Shown here: positions 11,921 through 24,900 of the stretch, in pieces
How the letters are laid out: the number at the start of each line of letters is the position of its first letter
How positions within the stretch are numbered: the first letter of the stretch is position 1
Assembly: GCA_021613335.1 (NCBI GenBank)
Contig: JAJTWR010000113.1
Coordinates: forward strand, 1,139,501-1,203,500
From: Whitmania pigra
Lineage: Eukaryota; Annelida; Clitellata; Hirudinida; Haemopidae
Reading direction: 5' to 3'
DNA length: 64,000 nucleotides
Program-made: the position numbers and the translations under genes
Notes under the pieces: generated by a model
The model's database searches: none
Told to the model about the DNA's origin: nothing
The model's input: the letters and a program-made list of their open reading frames with translations, nothing else

Positions 11921-11926
11921 TTTATT
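11921..11926 (-). terminator. Polyadenylation signal AATAAA of the TMEM199-like gene
   Basis: Complement of TTTATT, 18 bases beyond the stop codon at 11945-11947. Confidence 0.6.
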
Positions 11927-11944
11927 CGTGAGATTTTTTAAGTG

Positions 11945-12022
11945 CTACAGTTCATTTTTCAGTATGAAGTACAAATCAGCTATAAACACCACAGTGCTTA
12001 GTGTGATTCCTGACATCAGTTG
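11945..12022 (-). CDS. TMEM199: TMEM199-like exon 6 (second membrane segment, stop)
   Basis: Acceptor ttttag, then QLMSGITLSTVVFIADLYFI and LKNEL before TAG (11945-11947). Matches the second helix and C-terminus of the family. The preceding intron is about 1.5 kb. Confidence 0.87.
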   Translation of the reverse strand, partial: QLMSGITLSTVVFIADLYFILKNEL

Positions 12023-12057
12023 CTAAAAAAGAAAAATGTTTATACAAATCAGAAACA

Positions 12058-12093
<36 letters not shown>

Positions 12094-14684
12094 TAATTAG
12101 GTTTTCACCAGATTTAATTCTTGAAATTTTGAATACATTCAGTCCAACATGGATAGGAAATGCAAATTTCAAGCAAAATTCTCGAGCAACAAACACTGAA
12201 ATTTATTCAGATTTTGACATTTTGTCACTTTACCTCATAAAACATGTTGCAATACTTGTACTTCATGCTATAATTAAAACTTGCCTCTGATGCTACACTT
12301 AAGGCCCCATATAAATGAAATATTATTATTATTAATAAACGTTCAAAGTGTACAAACATTTAAGAAATTGTGCTACTCATCAAGTTATGCTTAAACATTA
12401 ATAAATTGATACTTCAGAAATTTTCTCTTTAGTTTATTACATTTAGTTTAGTGATGATCAGTAATAAAGCTTTACGCAAACAAGAATGGGAAGATCGGAT
12501 TTCCTTCAAAAAAGAATTATTCGATTATTAAGAATTGTACTTCATTTATATAGCGCCATAGTCAGAAGCATTTCTTGAAAACATTTATATAGAACTCCTT
12601 CCCAAGGGCGCTTTGTAAATGTGGCAATGAAGATTGAAAAAGCTAGTGAAGCACCAGGTCAATTTTCTAGCCAGACAGCTAGGAACGAATTTAACCATGC
12701 CCAAGAATACAATAATTAAATGTCAACAAGATTTTGAAGTATGAAAAGAGATTGAAGATTCCAGCTCTGCATAAATCATCATTTCCAAACAATCAAATCA
12801 GACAGGGAAGGTTGGACCAACATAATTTCTTCTGATGAATAATCTAAAATCTAAATAGACCTGATGGTAATCAGTTTTACTAGGTCAGTGGTGATTTGGG
12901 TGAGAATTTCACACTGACCTACTGATCTAACCTTTCTACAATGAAAGCAAAACTCAGCAGATTATGCTAAAGTATTGGAAAATATTCTTTTTACAAATCA
13001 GTTAAGATATTGTAAAAAAAAGAGTACTATATCTATTTTGGATGTATTCAGAAAAAAACCTTTAAGAATTGAACTCCTCTAACATTTCAAATACAATTTG
13101 CAATTTGGTTCAGAGGGCAGCGTTCCTGCGAATGATAGTAAAAGCAACACTGTTGTATTCACAATCCAGCAAGCACCTCCACTAAGCACTCCCAGATATG
13201 ATGATAGAGGCCAATGCTTTTTGATTACGACCATAACAGAGAATCAAAAATTTCTCACCATAGTAACAAAAAAAATTGCTTTAAATTTTCACTTATAGAG
13301 GAAGGTAAACCAAAAATTAATTTTCCTAGAGTGAATGAAAATGAACTGACACCATAAATGACAAAATGCTAATTTTCGGCGCCGAAACAGTTAATGAAAT
13401 TCAGTCGGTCTCTATGCAGCGCTTTACAAATGGTTGAACACCCTAGGTGCTTATGCTTATAAGTTTATATAAGTTATATATTTATTAAATATGCCTAAAC
13501 TATCCACAACTATCAAATAAAGGGAGATCAAATTAAACTACATCAATTTTTGCAACCAAAAGATACTGACCAGTGGCAAATAAGGATGACCCAGATAATA
13601 TTCAGTTCCTTTGTAGCCAAATATGAAAACACAAGTGACAGTGATGATGAAATTGAGCATCATAAACAGTTGTCGATTCAAAGTCCTGTCTATAAATATT
13701 TAAACCATAGTGATTTAATAATTTAATTTTTATATTTTGAATTGATATTCGGAACATCAAAAATACATCTAAATAGCTGATGTAACATTGAACCATTAAT
13801 GCAACTCATATTTCTTTAAGTTGCATATGGGAAAAACGTTTCCTGCCCACCACTATAAAAATAAAATAATAATGCCAATACATTAAAAAATCATTTAATA
13901 CTACTTCTAACAACATTGCAATTGATTATATGTAAACTTCCTCATGGAAAATGAATTAAGGTGTTGGTTTAAAAGCCAATAGAATCTAATAATACAAATA
14001 ATGCAGTAATAATAAAGTATGTCAGAAATGAACTTTAGCTAAAGAATATCATACATACACTGATATCCCAAAGAATCTTCTTTGTCCTAAAAGCAAATTT
14101 ATTAAATCATATAAATGATTATTTCAACAAAAGAATTGTACAAAATCAAATAAAAAGAACTTATTGATTTACTAAGTCTTACAATGTTACTCTTTGGAGT
14201 AATACTTTCGACCATTTTGTTGTAATCCTTAATCTCTTGTTGAGCTTTGAGTTTTTGTATTCTTTCTTCTAACACAGGATCCTTGATTAGAATTACGTGA
14301 TTGTCACTTATAAGTACCAATTGCAAAAAAATCCACCTAATCCTACTCTTTTCATGACTGGCACTATTGGATAAGAAAAAGTAGTCCCCTCTAGAAGTTC
14401 ATTCAAATAAATATCTGTAATAGCAAACTGGGATTATAATATATATAAGAAAGTCATGGTAAGATACACTGCACAATAACACACTGACTTCTACCACAAA
14501 AAATCAAGACTGATTTTACAGTAGAAAACGGAATTGACGTTAAGTCTTTATTATCCTGCAATTTCGTTTCAATGTTTTCTCTCAAGCTTTCTGGCAACAA
14601 TCCACAGTTAATAGCGTCTTTGAGCCAATTAAGGATCCGTTCATTAATATCCACACATGCTTCCAATTCGATGCCAACTTCCAT
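11945..14684 (-). CDS. TMEM199: TMEM199/VMA12-like V-ATPase assembly factor (6 exons)
   Basis: Joined exons on the minus strand: 14684-14495, 14414-14347, 14281-14183, 14086-14061, 13685-13571, 12022-11945. They total 576 nt, 191 residues plus TAG, close to human TMEM199 (208). All introns are GT-AG and all phases close. Family marks: IYLNELLEG (65-73), the charged helix DPVLEERIQKLKAQQ (87-101), and two hydrophobic segments at about 134-152 and 171-187. Vma12/TMEM199 proteins are ER membrane factors that help assemble the proton-pumping V0 sector with partners like CCDC115. The product should sit in the ER membrane with both ends cytosolic. It lies head-to-head with CASK. The exon 1/2 junction is the least certain. 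Confidence 0.85.
12063..12091. repeat. (TA)n microsatellite
   Basis: About 14 uninterrupted TA units inside intron 5 of the TMEM199-like gene. Confidence 0.95.
12533..12620 (-). mobile_element. SINE fragment (3' part)
   Basis: CTTCATTTATATAGCGCCAT and, further on, CCTTCCCAAGGGCGCT match the 3' body of the SINE copies at 19431, 50333 and (plus strand) 30915. Confidence 0.65.
13571..13685 (-). CDS. TMEM199: TMEM199-like exon 5 (first membrane segment)
   Basis: Acceptor gacag, donor CTG/gtcagt. Encodes TLNRQLFMMLNFIITV and on through VFIFGYKGTEYYLG, matching the first transmembrane helix and loop of TMEM199. Confidence 0.88.
14061..14086 (-). CDS. TMEM199: TMEM199-like exon 4, 26-nt microexon
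   Basis: Acceptor cttttag, donor ATCA/gtgtat. Encodes DKEDSLGY plus two bases. Its entry phase 0 and exit phase 2 are exactly what exons 3 and 5 need, which is the main support for so small an exon. Confidence 0.7.
14183..14281 (-). CDS. TMEM199: TMEM199-like exon 3
   Basis: Acceptor atcaag, donor ATT/gtaaga, 33 codons, phase 0 at both ends. Encodes DPVLEERIQKLKAQQ then DYNKMVES, the conserved charged helix (human NPELVARLEKIK...EEYKRI). Confidence 0.88.
14347..14414 (-). CDS. TMEM199: TMEM199-like exon 2
   Basis: Acceptor attacag, donor AGA/gtagga. Encodes (D)IYLNELLEGTTFSYPIV and ends VMKR, matching the YLHELLEG block of human TMEM199. The next intron is only 65 nt. Confidence 0.8.
14495..14684 (-). 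CDS. TMEM199: TMEM199-like exon 1
   Basis: Begins MEVGIELEACVDINERIL and ends at TGTG/gtagaa (phase 1). LPESLRENIE matches the N-terminal helix of the family. A donor further upstream (ACT/gtaaaa) is possible but gives a poorer family match. Confidence 0.75.
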
Positions 14685-15809
14685 GCTGCAAGTTCCAAAG
14701 TTTTAAATTGTTCGCTATTATAGTATCAAAACAAGTATTCTTATATCGCAACTAGGACGAAGCGCTCTCGAAATATGGAAACCTGAAGCGAAATCTTTAA
14801 ACGTTTACTAATCACATGTATGTAATAGTGTGTTAATTTTGAATTTTACTCAAATAAAGTAGTTGCTTCTAAAATTTCAGAATTATCAATTATTAATTTA
14901 TTTTTTAATTACAAAAACCAAACTAAAGCCATATCATAACTGCTTGTTATACAACCAGCTATTATTTAATTGGTTTGTTACTCAAGCCGACTTGGCATCT
15001 ATTTATGCGCATTCCTGAAAATCGATGCTTGTGCTTATGAGTATCTACTTATGTTTGGTGGTATTAGTAAGCTGTAGGATTCTTGGATTTTTTCGATATC
15101 GTTAAATAATGAATAGTTATCGACGACACAAAAAAAAAACGGTTTAATCAATTTGAATGTTATTGGATTGTGTCTTTAGCTTAACTATATGCAGTGATGG
15201 AATATTTCTGAGAGTATCATATGTTTATTTAAGTAAAGAAAAATAATGTGCCTGATGTTAAGAATGTTTTAGGTGCTCAATGGTTTGGATTATGTAATAC
15301 ACGTGTTTCACAAACATTTCTGACTGTATTTGCTGCTAAGGAAATGAGGTTGGTGTGATGTAATTAAGTTGGTTCTTTAGCAAAATTTTGAAAGCTTCTA
15401 TTATATGCTTGATTAAGTTAGGTTATGAATGATTAATTACTATCATTGGTTTATTAACATGAAATAATGTTAAAAAATATGTAATATTTGTTCCTTGAGT
15501 TGCAATCTAATAAAAAGCTTAGAACACAATCAGAGAATTAGGGCATTAATTTTGATAAAAGGAATTTTAAGCTGCATATAATTGCATAAATGAAAATTAA
15601 TTGAACTACAATTTGTTGCAAATTTAATTGAATGACAAACTCAGTCAACAAGCCAAACATTCTATAGTTGTCACTTATATCTGTTCGCAACTATTTTTAA
15701 CATTAATTGGGATGCTCAATAAATTAATTTAGCAAGTTTACATGTAACTCTTAATGGTTTTTTGGTGTTTTAGTGTTGGGTAGCAGTTATATCCTGTCAT
15801 AAGCTGATC
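14685..15809. promoter_or_regulatory. Intergenic region between divergent TMEM199-like and CASK starts
   Basis: About 1.1 kb of AT-rich DNA separates the two start codons. No repeat family of this window and no clear TATA box was recognised. Shared promoter function is inferred from gene orientation alone. An acceptor-like TTTTAG at 15768-15773 could end a 5' untranslated intron of CASK. Confidence 0.4.
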
Positions 15810-15922
15810 ATGTCCTCCACCAGAGAGAAGACAAGGAGTCAGGAAGGCTTTAATTCTGGCCTCATTGTTGATGATGACATTCTCTTTGATGATGTATACG
15901 AGATGAGGGAGATCATGTCAAG
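15810..15922 (+). CDS. CASK: CASK exon 1 (start)
   Basis: [17 protein letters not shown], then [19 protein letters not shown], against human DDDVLFEDVYELCEVIGK. The ATG is the only one before the family core; the frame is open upstream to a TAG at 15771. Donor AG/gtcact splits codon 38, where the human donor also splits. Confidence 0.85.
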
Positions 15923-18900
15923 GTCACTATGATTAGTTGTAATTCATACGATCAATTCGATTTTTCCTCTAATACAATTTCTTTTTGCTATAATTTAGAT
16001 GTATTTTTGTGTGTTAATATTCTCTTTTATGTTATGAATGTGACCTTTGTTTTATGTATATATGTGCCATATCTCCCATGTATAACACTCACCCTGATTT
16101 TAAAAACAACTGCAAAAAAGTTGAAATATAGTCAAAGATATTTACAGTCAATGTATAAGACACATCCAGTTTTTAGATACTATATTTTTTTAAAGTGACA
16201 CTTATACATGGAGAAGTTTAAACTAAAAATTGAAATATCACTAATATTGATAAATTATATTTTTGATTTTTATGATGGAATGTTTATTTCCCAGACAATC
16301 TAAGATCTTGATGATTGAGTCACACATATAACATATGGCTTTTACAATTTGTAAAACTTGCAGATGATTATGACATGCCCATATTTCTCTTTTGCCTACT
16401 GATATTTTATAAATAATGTCTTTTTTATATATTTTTTATTTTATCAAGTTCATTGAGAGTTCAAATTACATGAGAAATTTTATCAAATATTTACTATTGC
16501 CTGTCATTACATAAAAGATGAACAAATGGAGAAATTTTAAATTAAAATTGACATAAATTTATACTGTTTAATTGAAGTCATCTAAATTATATAAACAACT
16601 AACATTTGCAACAAATATGCATTTCATTGGTGTTTCTCTATATAAAAAATATAAATTTCCTAAAAATAATTTCCCACCAAGTTGAATAATTTAGAGATAA
16701 ATGCTTATCCATAATTTGTAAATATCTGCTAGAAATTCTGTATGCAAAACATGGCTCAACCAGTTATACAATGATTCAGACAATGATGGAACTTCATATT
16801 TCCATAAAAATAGTCAATGAAATTATTAATTACTGTTAATCAAATATTATTTATATTTACTGGAGGTAAAATTCTTGTAAATTTAATTTTGTATAACAAA
16901 GAGAGAGTAATTACTTAGAACTACTTAGTAATGGTAAGTAAAAAGAACATGATAAGCTCTATAGACAAAAATACAGTATTTTTAAATTTATAATGATAAC
17001 ATTATCATTAATGATGCCGTATGCATGGCATCAGAGGTGCAAATTCAGTTGAAGAAAGTTAATAAGATGTCATTGATGGCATCCCCGCATTTTTGCAGAT
17101 TCCTGGGTTAATCTGATATGCTGTGGCTGGAGAAGGTAGAGAACTTAAAAACTCTAATGTCAGAGCGAACGTTAGGGAATCCTTAGAGGAGTGCCATGTC
17201 ATTGACTTTTTTGGGCAAAATTCAGGTTGTTCTCAAGGGGGTGTGCCCCATTGGTTGATAAAGCAGGTGTCCATGTTGATTAATTCCCTTATTCGTGGGT
17301 GGGCAAACTATTCTCTAGAGTGTATTATGCAGCCCATAGGCACATACACGTTGGGATCCTAGCCAATAATTTAGAGATGAATGCTTATCCATAATCCATG
17401 TTGGCTAATTTTAGCAAAAAAAAGCCAGGGTCCCCAGTCAATTCCTAAATAAAGGTGGACTTCTTAGGATTTGTAAAGTCATGGGAATGTTTCTCTATTG
17501 TTTGCAACAGGAACTGCTTCTATTCCTCTTGAGTTGTTAGAACCCCATTGAACTCTTTAAATTAAAGCCATTCCTTTTTTCGACTGCAGTGCCACAACCA
17601 TGGCTGACTTCATTTGAGTCAGAGAATGCTAAACCAATTAGGACTTCACTTAAATACCACGTATGTTAAGAGAATGACTTAATTGCACATTAGCTATGTC
17701 TTCATTTATTTTTTGTAGCTTTCTAACTCACAGAGTATGAGCAATGTTTGTTAGATCAAACAACTTTGTAACACTTAGTTCTGTCAGTGTCCTGACTATG
17801 TTTAATTATTTTATTTATGTTTGTTCTTTTATTTTATGTCGTATGGTATGGGATGAGCGTGATGTGGCATTTTTGTCGTCTGCCTGGGACCATGCGTGTC
17901 AATAAGACATTTTTGCATGATTAATTAGCCTTGGTTGCATGGGTACATAAGGCCACAGGCAGACAACAGTAAAGCTTTTTAGCCTGGCTGAACTCAGAGA
18001 GGGTAGTTATGAGAGTGTGACGTGTTGAGGGAGAGGAGCTTGGAGTTTGTGCGAGAGTGTGAGCAAGTGAATGTTAAAGGTTCTGTGAGTGACTGTGAAG
18101 AACTTTACAAGTTCCATTATGTGTCACCTACGTGCCATGTTGATCAGATTTCTGTAAAGCTTTTATTCCAGAAGTAGGTATGCACTAGAAGTGCACCTAC
18201 TTGAGCTCTTGAATTGCTGGCTCTAGTCTCAAAACACAATCTGGTTGGCAAGGTTCAGTTCCCCAAAGAGATTAAACACCACAGTTACTTCTGAGTGAGT
18301 AGTTACCTACTTGAGCTCTTGAATTGCTGGCTCTAGTCTCAAAACACAATCGGGTTGGCAAGGTTCAGTTCCCCAAAGAGATTAAACACCACAGTTACTT
18401 CTGTCCAGTTCTATTTGGAAATTTTGGTACCCCAACAAGTTCACCGTTCTCTAGAATTGCAAGACGAACTCGTTTCTTTGGCATTATATCAAACAACATT
18501 TTGTCATACCAGTTCACAGTTAATAGTCAACTCAAATTATATTGATGACAGAAATATCAAAGAATATTAATATATACATTTATATAATGGAGTGCTAAAA
18601 ATGCTTATTTAGCAATTCATTTTAGTTTGGTTATGCAAATTTGACCAAAAAAAATCAATTTCACAAAAAATTCAAATATTGTAAACTTTGATCTTATTAA
18701 GCGACCAATTAATATATTTAAATGAAAATTAGCACATATCATAAAAGGAACAACTTCATATGATGGGTAATTTAAAATGTTAAAAAAATGTTTAGCTCCT
18801 ATATTTGAGTGGCACCCGTGCACCCCTAGTTCGAAAGACTTAATTCTCTCCAATCTGGTGGTCAGAGATGTCAAGGCCAGCCATAACGGCACAATTGCTA

Positions 18901-21900
18901 AATCTAAATTTCCAATTACCATTAGTGCAATACATATTTTTAACCATAATTATCTTTCAATTTTAAGTGAGAACTGGTCAGTTACACGCCGATGCATCCA
19001 TCGCAGCACTTGCAACCAATGCATTGTTAAGATCATTGAACTGGAGCAGTTTGACAATTCATCTACAAAAGACTTGGAGAATAACATTGAAGGTAAGCTA
19101 TGAGTTTGGATCATTGTCATTTCAGTACGGTTATTGAAGAATTATTGCACAATTATTACTGGTCTATAATTTTTGAAACATTGCCTGTAATAATAATCAA
19201 ATGTATAAATTCAGTTCACAAGTCGGACATGATTCAGCTTTTCACACACTAGATGAATCTACTGATATATCCAAGATATTAATAATTTAAATTAAATTTA
19301 GAAATTTAAAAGAAGGTTCTTACAAAACAGATTTTGCTGGCATAATTAAATTAGCAGCAAATGACAGATCAAAAAGACAATAAAGCAGTTTTATAAATAT
19401 AATGATTTAGATCTCTACAGGATGGTTTTTGTAACTTCATTTATAAAGCGCCATATGCATAGCGTCAGAGGCGCTCCTTGCCAAGGGCGCTGGCGGCAGT
19501 GCAGGTTGGGTTTCGAAAACAACACATTACAACTGTTGCCATTAGCGCCATATGCAGGTACGTAACCCATTCGGCTAACCTGCACGATTATGTTCTCAGA
19601 TGGTGCAGTAGTGATGCTTGTTAAAAACAATGGTATCACTGCCATTCTTTACCAGTTCTTCCATCACTTGACGAGAAGATCTAGGGATGATGATACACTT
19701 ATGAGGAATTAGAACCACTAATCTGAGCATTTTGTACAATTTTTAGCAGATCTTATCAAGATTGTTGTCCCTGTTTTTATAATTAAACTAAAATGACTAA
19801 ATTCTTTGTTAATAATGAATGATATTTTTTTATTAGCACCATCAATCTATTAAAGATGACTAGTCTTTATGTCTGTAGATCTGAAAAGAGAAGCTTCCAT
19901 ATGCCACAGTTTGAAGCATCCTTACATTGTTGAGCTATTCGAAACCTATAGCAATGGAGGGGTATTCTACATGGTCTTTGAATAGTAAGTGATTGTTAAT
20001 TATATATCTTCATTGATATAAAATATTACTTCATATTATCTGAAAAATTTGCATCATTATTACTTAAGAATTGTAGGGTTGTTTAAATTTTGTATGTGGT
20101 CCCACTTGTCAAGTATGATAGCTCAAAATAATGAGTGAATTTATATGCTGCATGTAGGAATGCAACTCATTCAGCCAACCTGTAAGATTTTTGTCTAAGG
20201 ATACAAAAAAGGAAATTACAGGAATTGAGTTTTAGGAATGCCATTAAGTTAGTAATGTTAAGTAAGGTATAATCACATTGAATTTTCATATTGAAAGAAT
20301 GGAATAAATTATAATTGGTCAAATATTGGAAAAAATTAGAAAATTGCTCAAAAAGGAAATTCCTTTTAAAGACATTTACATTAGTAACATATAAAAGTGG
20401 TTGAGAAGTGTAAGTCTTACAATGCTACTTTCAAGCTTAAAGTTTTCTCATCTAAAAATGACTCTAGACTGATTATGTCAGTTGGAACTGATCAGTGGTG
20501 TCCACTTGACCTCCTTTGTTTCATATTTTTGAATGATTTAGATATTTTACTGATAGACAAGTATTTGATTGATTTTTTCATAAATTTAATTCTGAGGCAT
20601 GAACTACCGTATTTTCACAAAATTAACACGCAGACGAATATAACACGCAATTTTTCCAATTTATGTAAAAAAATCACTTATAAAACACGCAAACGATTAT
20701 AACATGCACCAATAGATGCATTTTTTTTCTTTTGGCTAAAGAAATTTAACATTTAAATTTAAATTATACATATTAGAATATGAAATAATAATTCTAATAT
20801 ATAAAACAATCAAATATATAAGTCATCAAACTAGCCTGCGATCTGGCAAGAGCCAAAAAGGAATATGAAGACTGTTTGACTTATGACGTTATGACAGATT
20901 TGAAGGCTTAACTGATGATGAGGAATAATTATTATTGGTCTTCTGATTGATTTTTTGAATGTGCATCTGTTAATCAATTGTTTAAAAACTTCAAAGAACT
21001 GGTTAACGATTCATGAGCTCACTGCAATTGACCAAAATTGGCCACTAGTCACTTCGGTATTGCGTTCTCTCTCCAATTCTTCCTCGAAACTATTTTTCTT
21101 TTAAGATTTGCATCTACTTCCTACTTTGGAATGTAGACTGTTCACACATGATAATTTATAAGACAAAAGTGAGGCAATACTTCAAAGGACGGTAATAAAC
21201 TCTTTAACCAATTCCATGCTGCAAAGGTTTTCGCTTAACGAGTCTCTGTGTCCCATAACTCCCTAAATACGGATACAAATCCTTAGAGACATTTTAAAAC
21301 ATTTTGAGATCAATTCTTGGAGTATATGATGAAGTTAAGCAGATGTACCATGCTGTGAGACTGCTTCACTGTAAGGTATAGAATTGTTGAGGTCCAAACA
21401 GTACATCAATTATAACATGAAATTTCATGAGATTTCAAAGTTAAAGTTTCCCTTTCAAGAACCATAAATGGATCATTGATCTGAACATGAAATGTAGCTC
21501 ATGTACAATAGGCTATATAATTGAATTGAAAGAAACAAGGATTTTTAAATAAATTGAGATCAATTCTTAAACTTAATAACTAATCAAATCTATTAATATT
21601 CTTATTGAAACTTAATAACTAATAAAATCTAATAATATTCTTATTGAAACTTAATAACTAATCAAATCTAGTAATATTCTTATTGAAACTTAATAACTAA
21701 TCAAATCTAATAATATTCTGAATATACTGAAGTTATGCAGATAACCATGCTCTGGGACACAGTTTTTATGTCCAAACAATGAATCAACTATAACATGAAA
21801 GAATGGCCAAAAGCTGCATACAATTTTTGCCATCCAATGGGTTTCATGATATGCTCTTATGGCAATGTAATAAATCAAGTGAATCATCACCAGCAAAATC

Positions 21901-24900
21901 CAGAGCAGTGGTGGTAATTCATTACAGTTACCAATTTGAATCTTCATAATGGGCTCCAAGAGAATGGGCTAAGACTTTCATTTTGTTTTCCAATAAAGAC
22001 TGATAACTGACACTATTATCAAAATTGTATCCATTTTGTTCCATGTTTTTGAGAAGTGTTCAAAGAGTTTTTATAACAGGACCGGTGACCCGTCAAAATA
22101 GCCCAGTGACAAAATAGTGCCGTCAAAACATCCCCGGTCAGTGTATCTTTATAAATAAAATATTTATATGAGTTGAAGACATTAACCGATAACTGATTTC
22201 AAATTTGAATTAATGAAATGAGTTTTATGTTTTGATGGTGCTGTTTTGACGGGGCTATTTTGTCACCGGGCTATTATAATGGGGTGCCAACAGGACCATT
22301 AAGAGATTTAAGACATTTGCTACAATAAGTCCATGCATGTGATGTTTGACTACTAAAATGATAAACAGCACCAACCAAATCACTATATGAAACTCGTGCT
22401 AAAAAAACATAGTCACACAAATGAAAGCACCAAATATAATTAAGAGTAACAAATAGTTGAATAATTATGACGAAAATACATAAATTAGTACAACACCCCA
22501 CAAGTTTCTTATAATTGCCATAAATTAATTTCAGCTAAATTCAAGTGATGACCCAAATTCGAAAGCTGGACATTGCAATTATTAACGTGACTGCTTTGCC
22601 ACATGCTTCTGTAAGCATATATGGGAAGTTCTTTATGCAATGCATTAATGACCAACCAATTATAAGCTATTTAAAATTAAAAATATATTCTAAAGCTTTT
22701 ACAAAAAAAACCAATCAAAAGTCTGTGCTATCATTTAAATTTTTATTTTTGTTGGTCGTAACATGCATACGATTATAGCAAGCACAGTAAGTAAAATCGA
22801 AATGTTTTAAATAATTCTCTAACACAACAAAACTGTTTTAAAGATTATTGTATTTAGTTGTTGTTTGCAGCCATTTTCTTTTGTATTTTCATTGATGCCT
22901 TTTGATTTTGAATAGAATCACTTTCCAATTATTAGAATCTTGTCGTGTTGCTCATAAAGCTCCTTGCAAGAACTTGTCTGCCTCTCTCGCTCTCGACGCC
23001 TCAGTTTCTCTCACCAACATTCTCTCTGAGCTTCATCAAGCTAAAAAAAATTTTCAATTCTTGCGAAGCAATTTTTCAAGATATATTGCTTATCTTTTAT
23101 GTGCAGCATCTTTCAACTTCTAGATGAATCATGTCATATCTTGATAAGTTGGAAATGTCTGAAATTGGGAGATCCATGAGAGAACCATCAAATTTTTATG
23201 ATTATCTTGTTTAATCTTCTCTTTGCAGGGATTGTTAACTGAGGGGATGTTAGCTTGTGTTTAGCAGAAAGAAATTTCAATTTGCTAATATAATTCAACT
23301 TTAAATTACTCCTTTTTGTATAAAATTCAATTTGAATCTAGTCAAAGTTAGTCAACAATGTGTTTGCAAGGAAACATGCAAAGAATAACGCATGTGAAGA
23401 GACAACACATGTTTGAATTGGTTTGTGTAAATCAGCTTAATTCAAGTGGTTGTTTTGAATTTTTTGCGCAAACTGTTTTATTAACATGTTTTTAATTACA
23501 CTATTCCGAATAATAGCTAGTCCTTATTCTACATATCCTTCTTTATGGCAGAATTTGCAATAAATATTCTTTTTGATGCATTTTCTTGTTAAATGATTTT
23601 GAAATCACACTTTAAGCACTTTGACTTTGTTGTTGACTGGTTTTGATAATGGGCTCTAATTTTATTGATAGTTGCTTTTTTCTGTTTCCAGCTGAGGTTG
23701 TCTTTTTTGCATCTTTGGTTGCCTCTTCAAATTTCATGGGTATTTTCAGTTCTATTGAAATTTACATCACTCCTTTTCATGTTGAGCAGATTTCAATATG
23801 CTCTTATTATTCACAGAACACATAAATTTTTAGTCATTGCTTCATTTAGTGGGTCTTTAACAGTAGAGATCCTGCTTTCTGTCTTATTGTTGTTTCTAAT
23901 TCCTGAACATATTTGAAATCTTTCTCTTATAACAAACCTTTCTGGATCAATTGCTTCCTCTGTGTGCGCTTTTTTCTATGTTTAGGTTATCCATGTTTGC
24001 TTTCTCCCCTTGTTGAGCAACAGCTTTCAATAATTTTTAGATTTCGAGAGTTTGGTTTGTTAGGAATACTTTTGGTATGTCAGTCAACACACTAGCTAAG
24101 CCAGGGGTGGGCAAACTTTTTGACTCGAGGGCCGCAATGGGTTCATATATTGGACCCGGGGGGCGGACCAAGAGTAGATGGACGGTGTGTATGTGTGAAT
24201 TAATATAAATTAAATTTACATTTGTAACATTAAATGTTTAGATTAATTTAAGGTAGAAAAGCATAAAAAGAGTTATTTTACAAAACTTTTATCCAATGTA
24301 TTTCTTTAATAAAATAGTATCTTCAATTTTAGTGGGAACAGTGTTGTTGGTCTCCCTTTCTTGTTAAGGAATCAAAGTCAGGCGTTAGCTTTGTTGTAGC
24401 AATTCGCAGAATAGATCTGAGGTGTTGGTCAGTTAACTGGGATCTGTGACGGGATTTACTGATCTTCATGATGCTGAACGTCTGTTCACACACCTAGGTC
24501 GAGCCAAACAAGGCCAAAATCTTCTGTGCCATCCCACGGAGGTTTGGAAACAGTCATCTTTAAGTGAGGCATAGAACTCTTTTAATGGAAGCGAGCGGAA
24601 GTTCTGTGATTTTTCAATTTTTTCAAAATCTGAAAACCGACGACAGAATTCTTCATGCAGGTCATTCAGTGATTTGCTATATTTATTCACATTTTGGATG
24701 GTCTTTTCCTGTGTGGCTAGTGTGGGAAAATGAGAGAAGATTTTCTTTGAAATTTGCCTAGAAAAAAAAGTCAACTTGGCTTTGAAGGCATTTACATTAC
24801 TATACATGTCGTGCACATACAGGTCTTTTCCCTGTAGCTTGACATTAAGCTCATTCATATGAGAAAATATGTCAACAGCAAACGCAAAGTCACACAGCCA

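Larger units (their letters stand above)
10623..11944. other. AT-rich spacer with one LINE/SINE tail insertion
   Basis: No gene seen. It holds a 38-bp tail insertion (11275-11312). The minus-strand end, about 11921-11944, is the 3' untranslated region of the TMEM199-like gene. Confidence 0.5.

Noticed and set aside
11945..11956. KNEL C-terminus as an ER-retention signal on the TMEM199-like protein
   Set aside because: KDEL-type signals act in the ER lumen, whereas the C-terminus of this two-helix family faces the cytosol.
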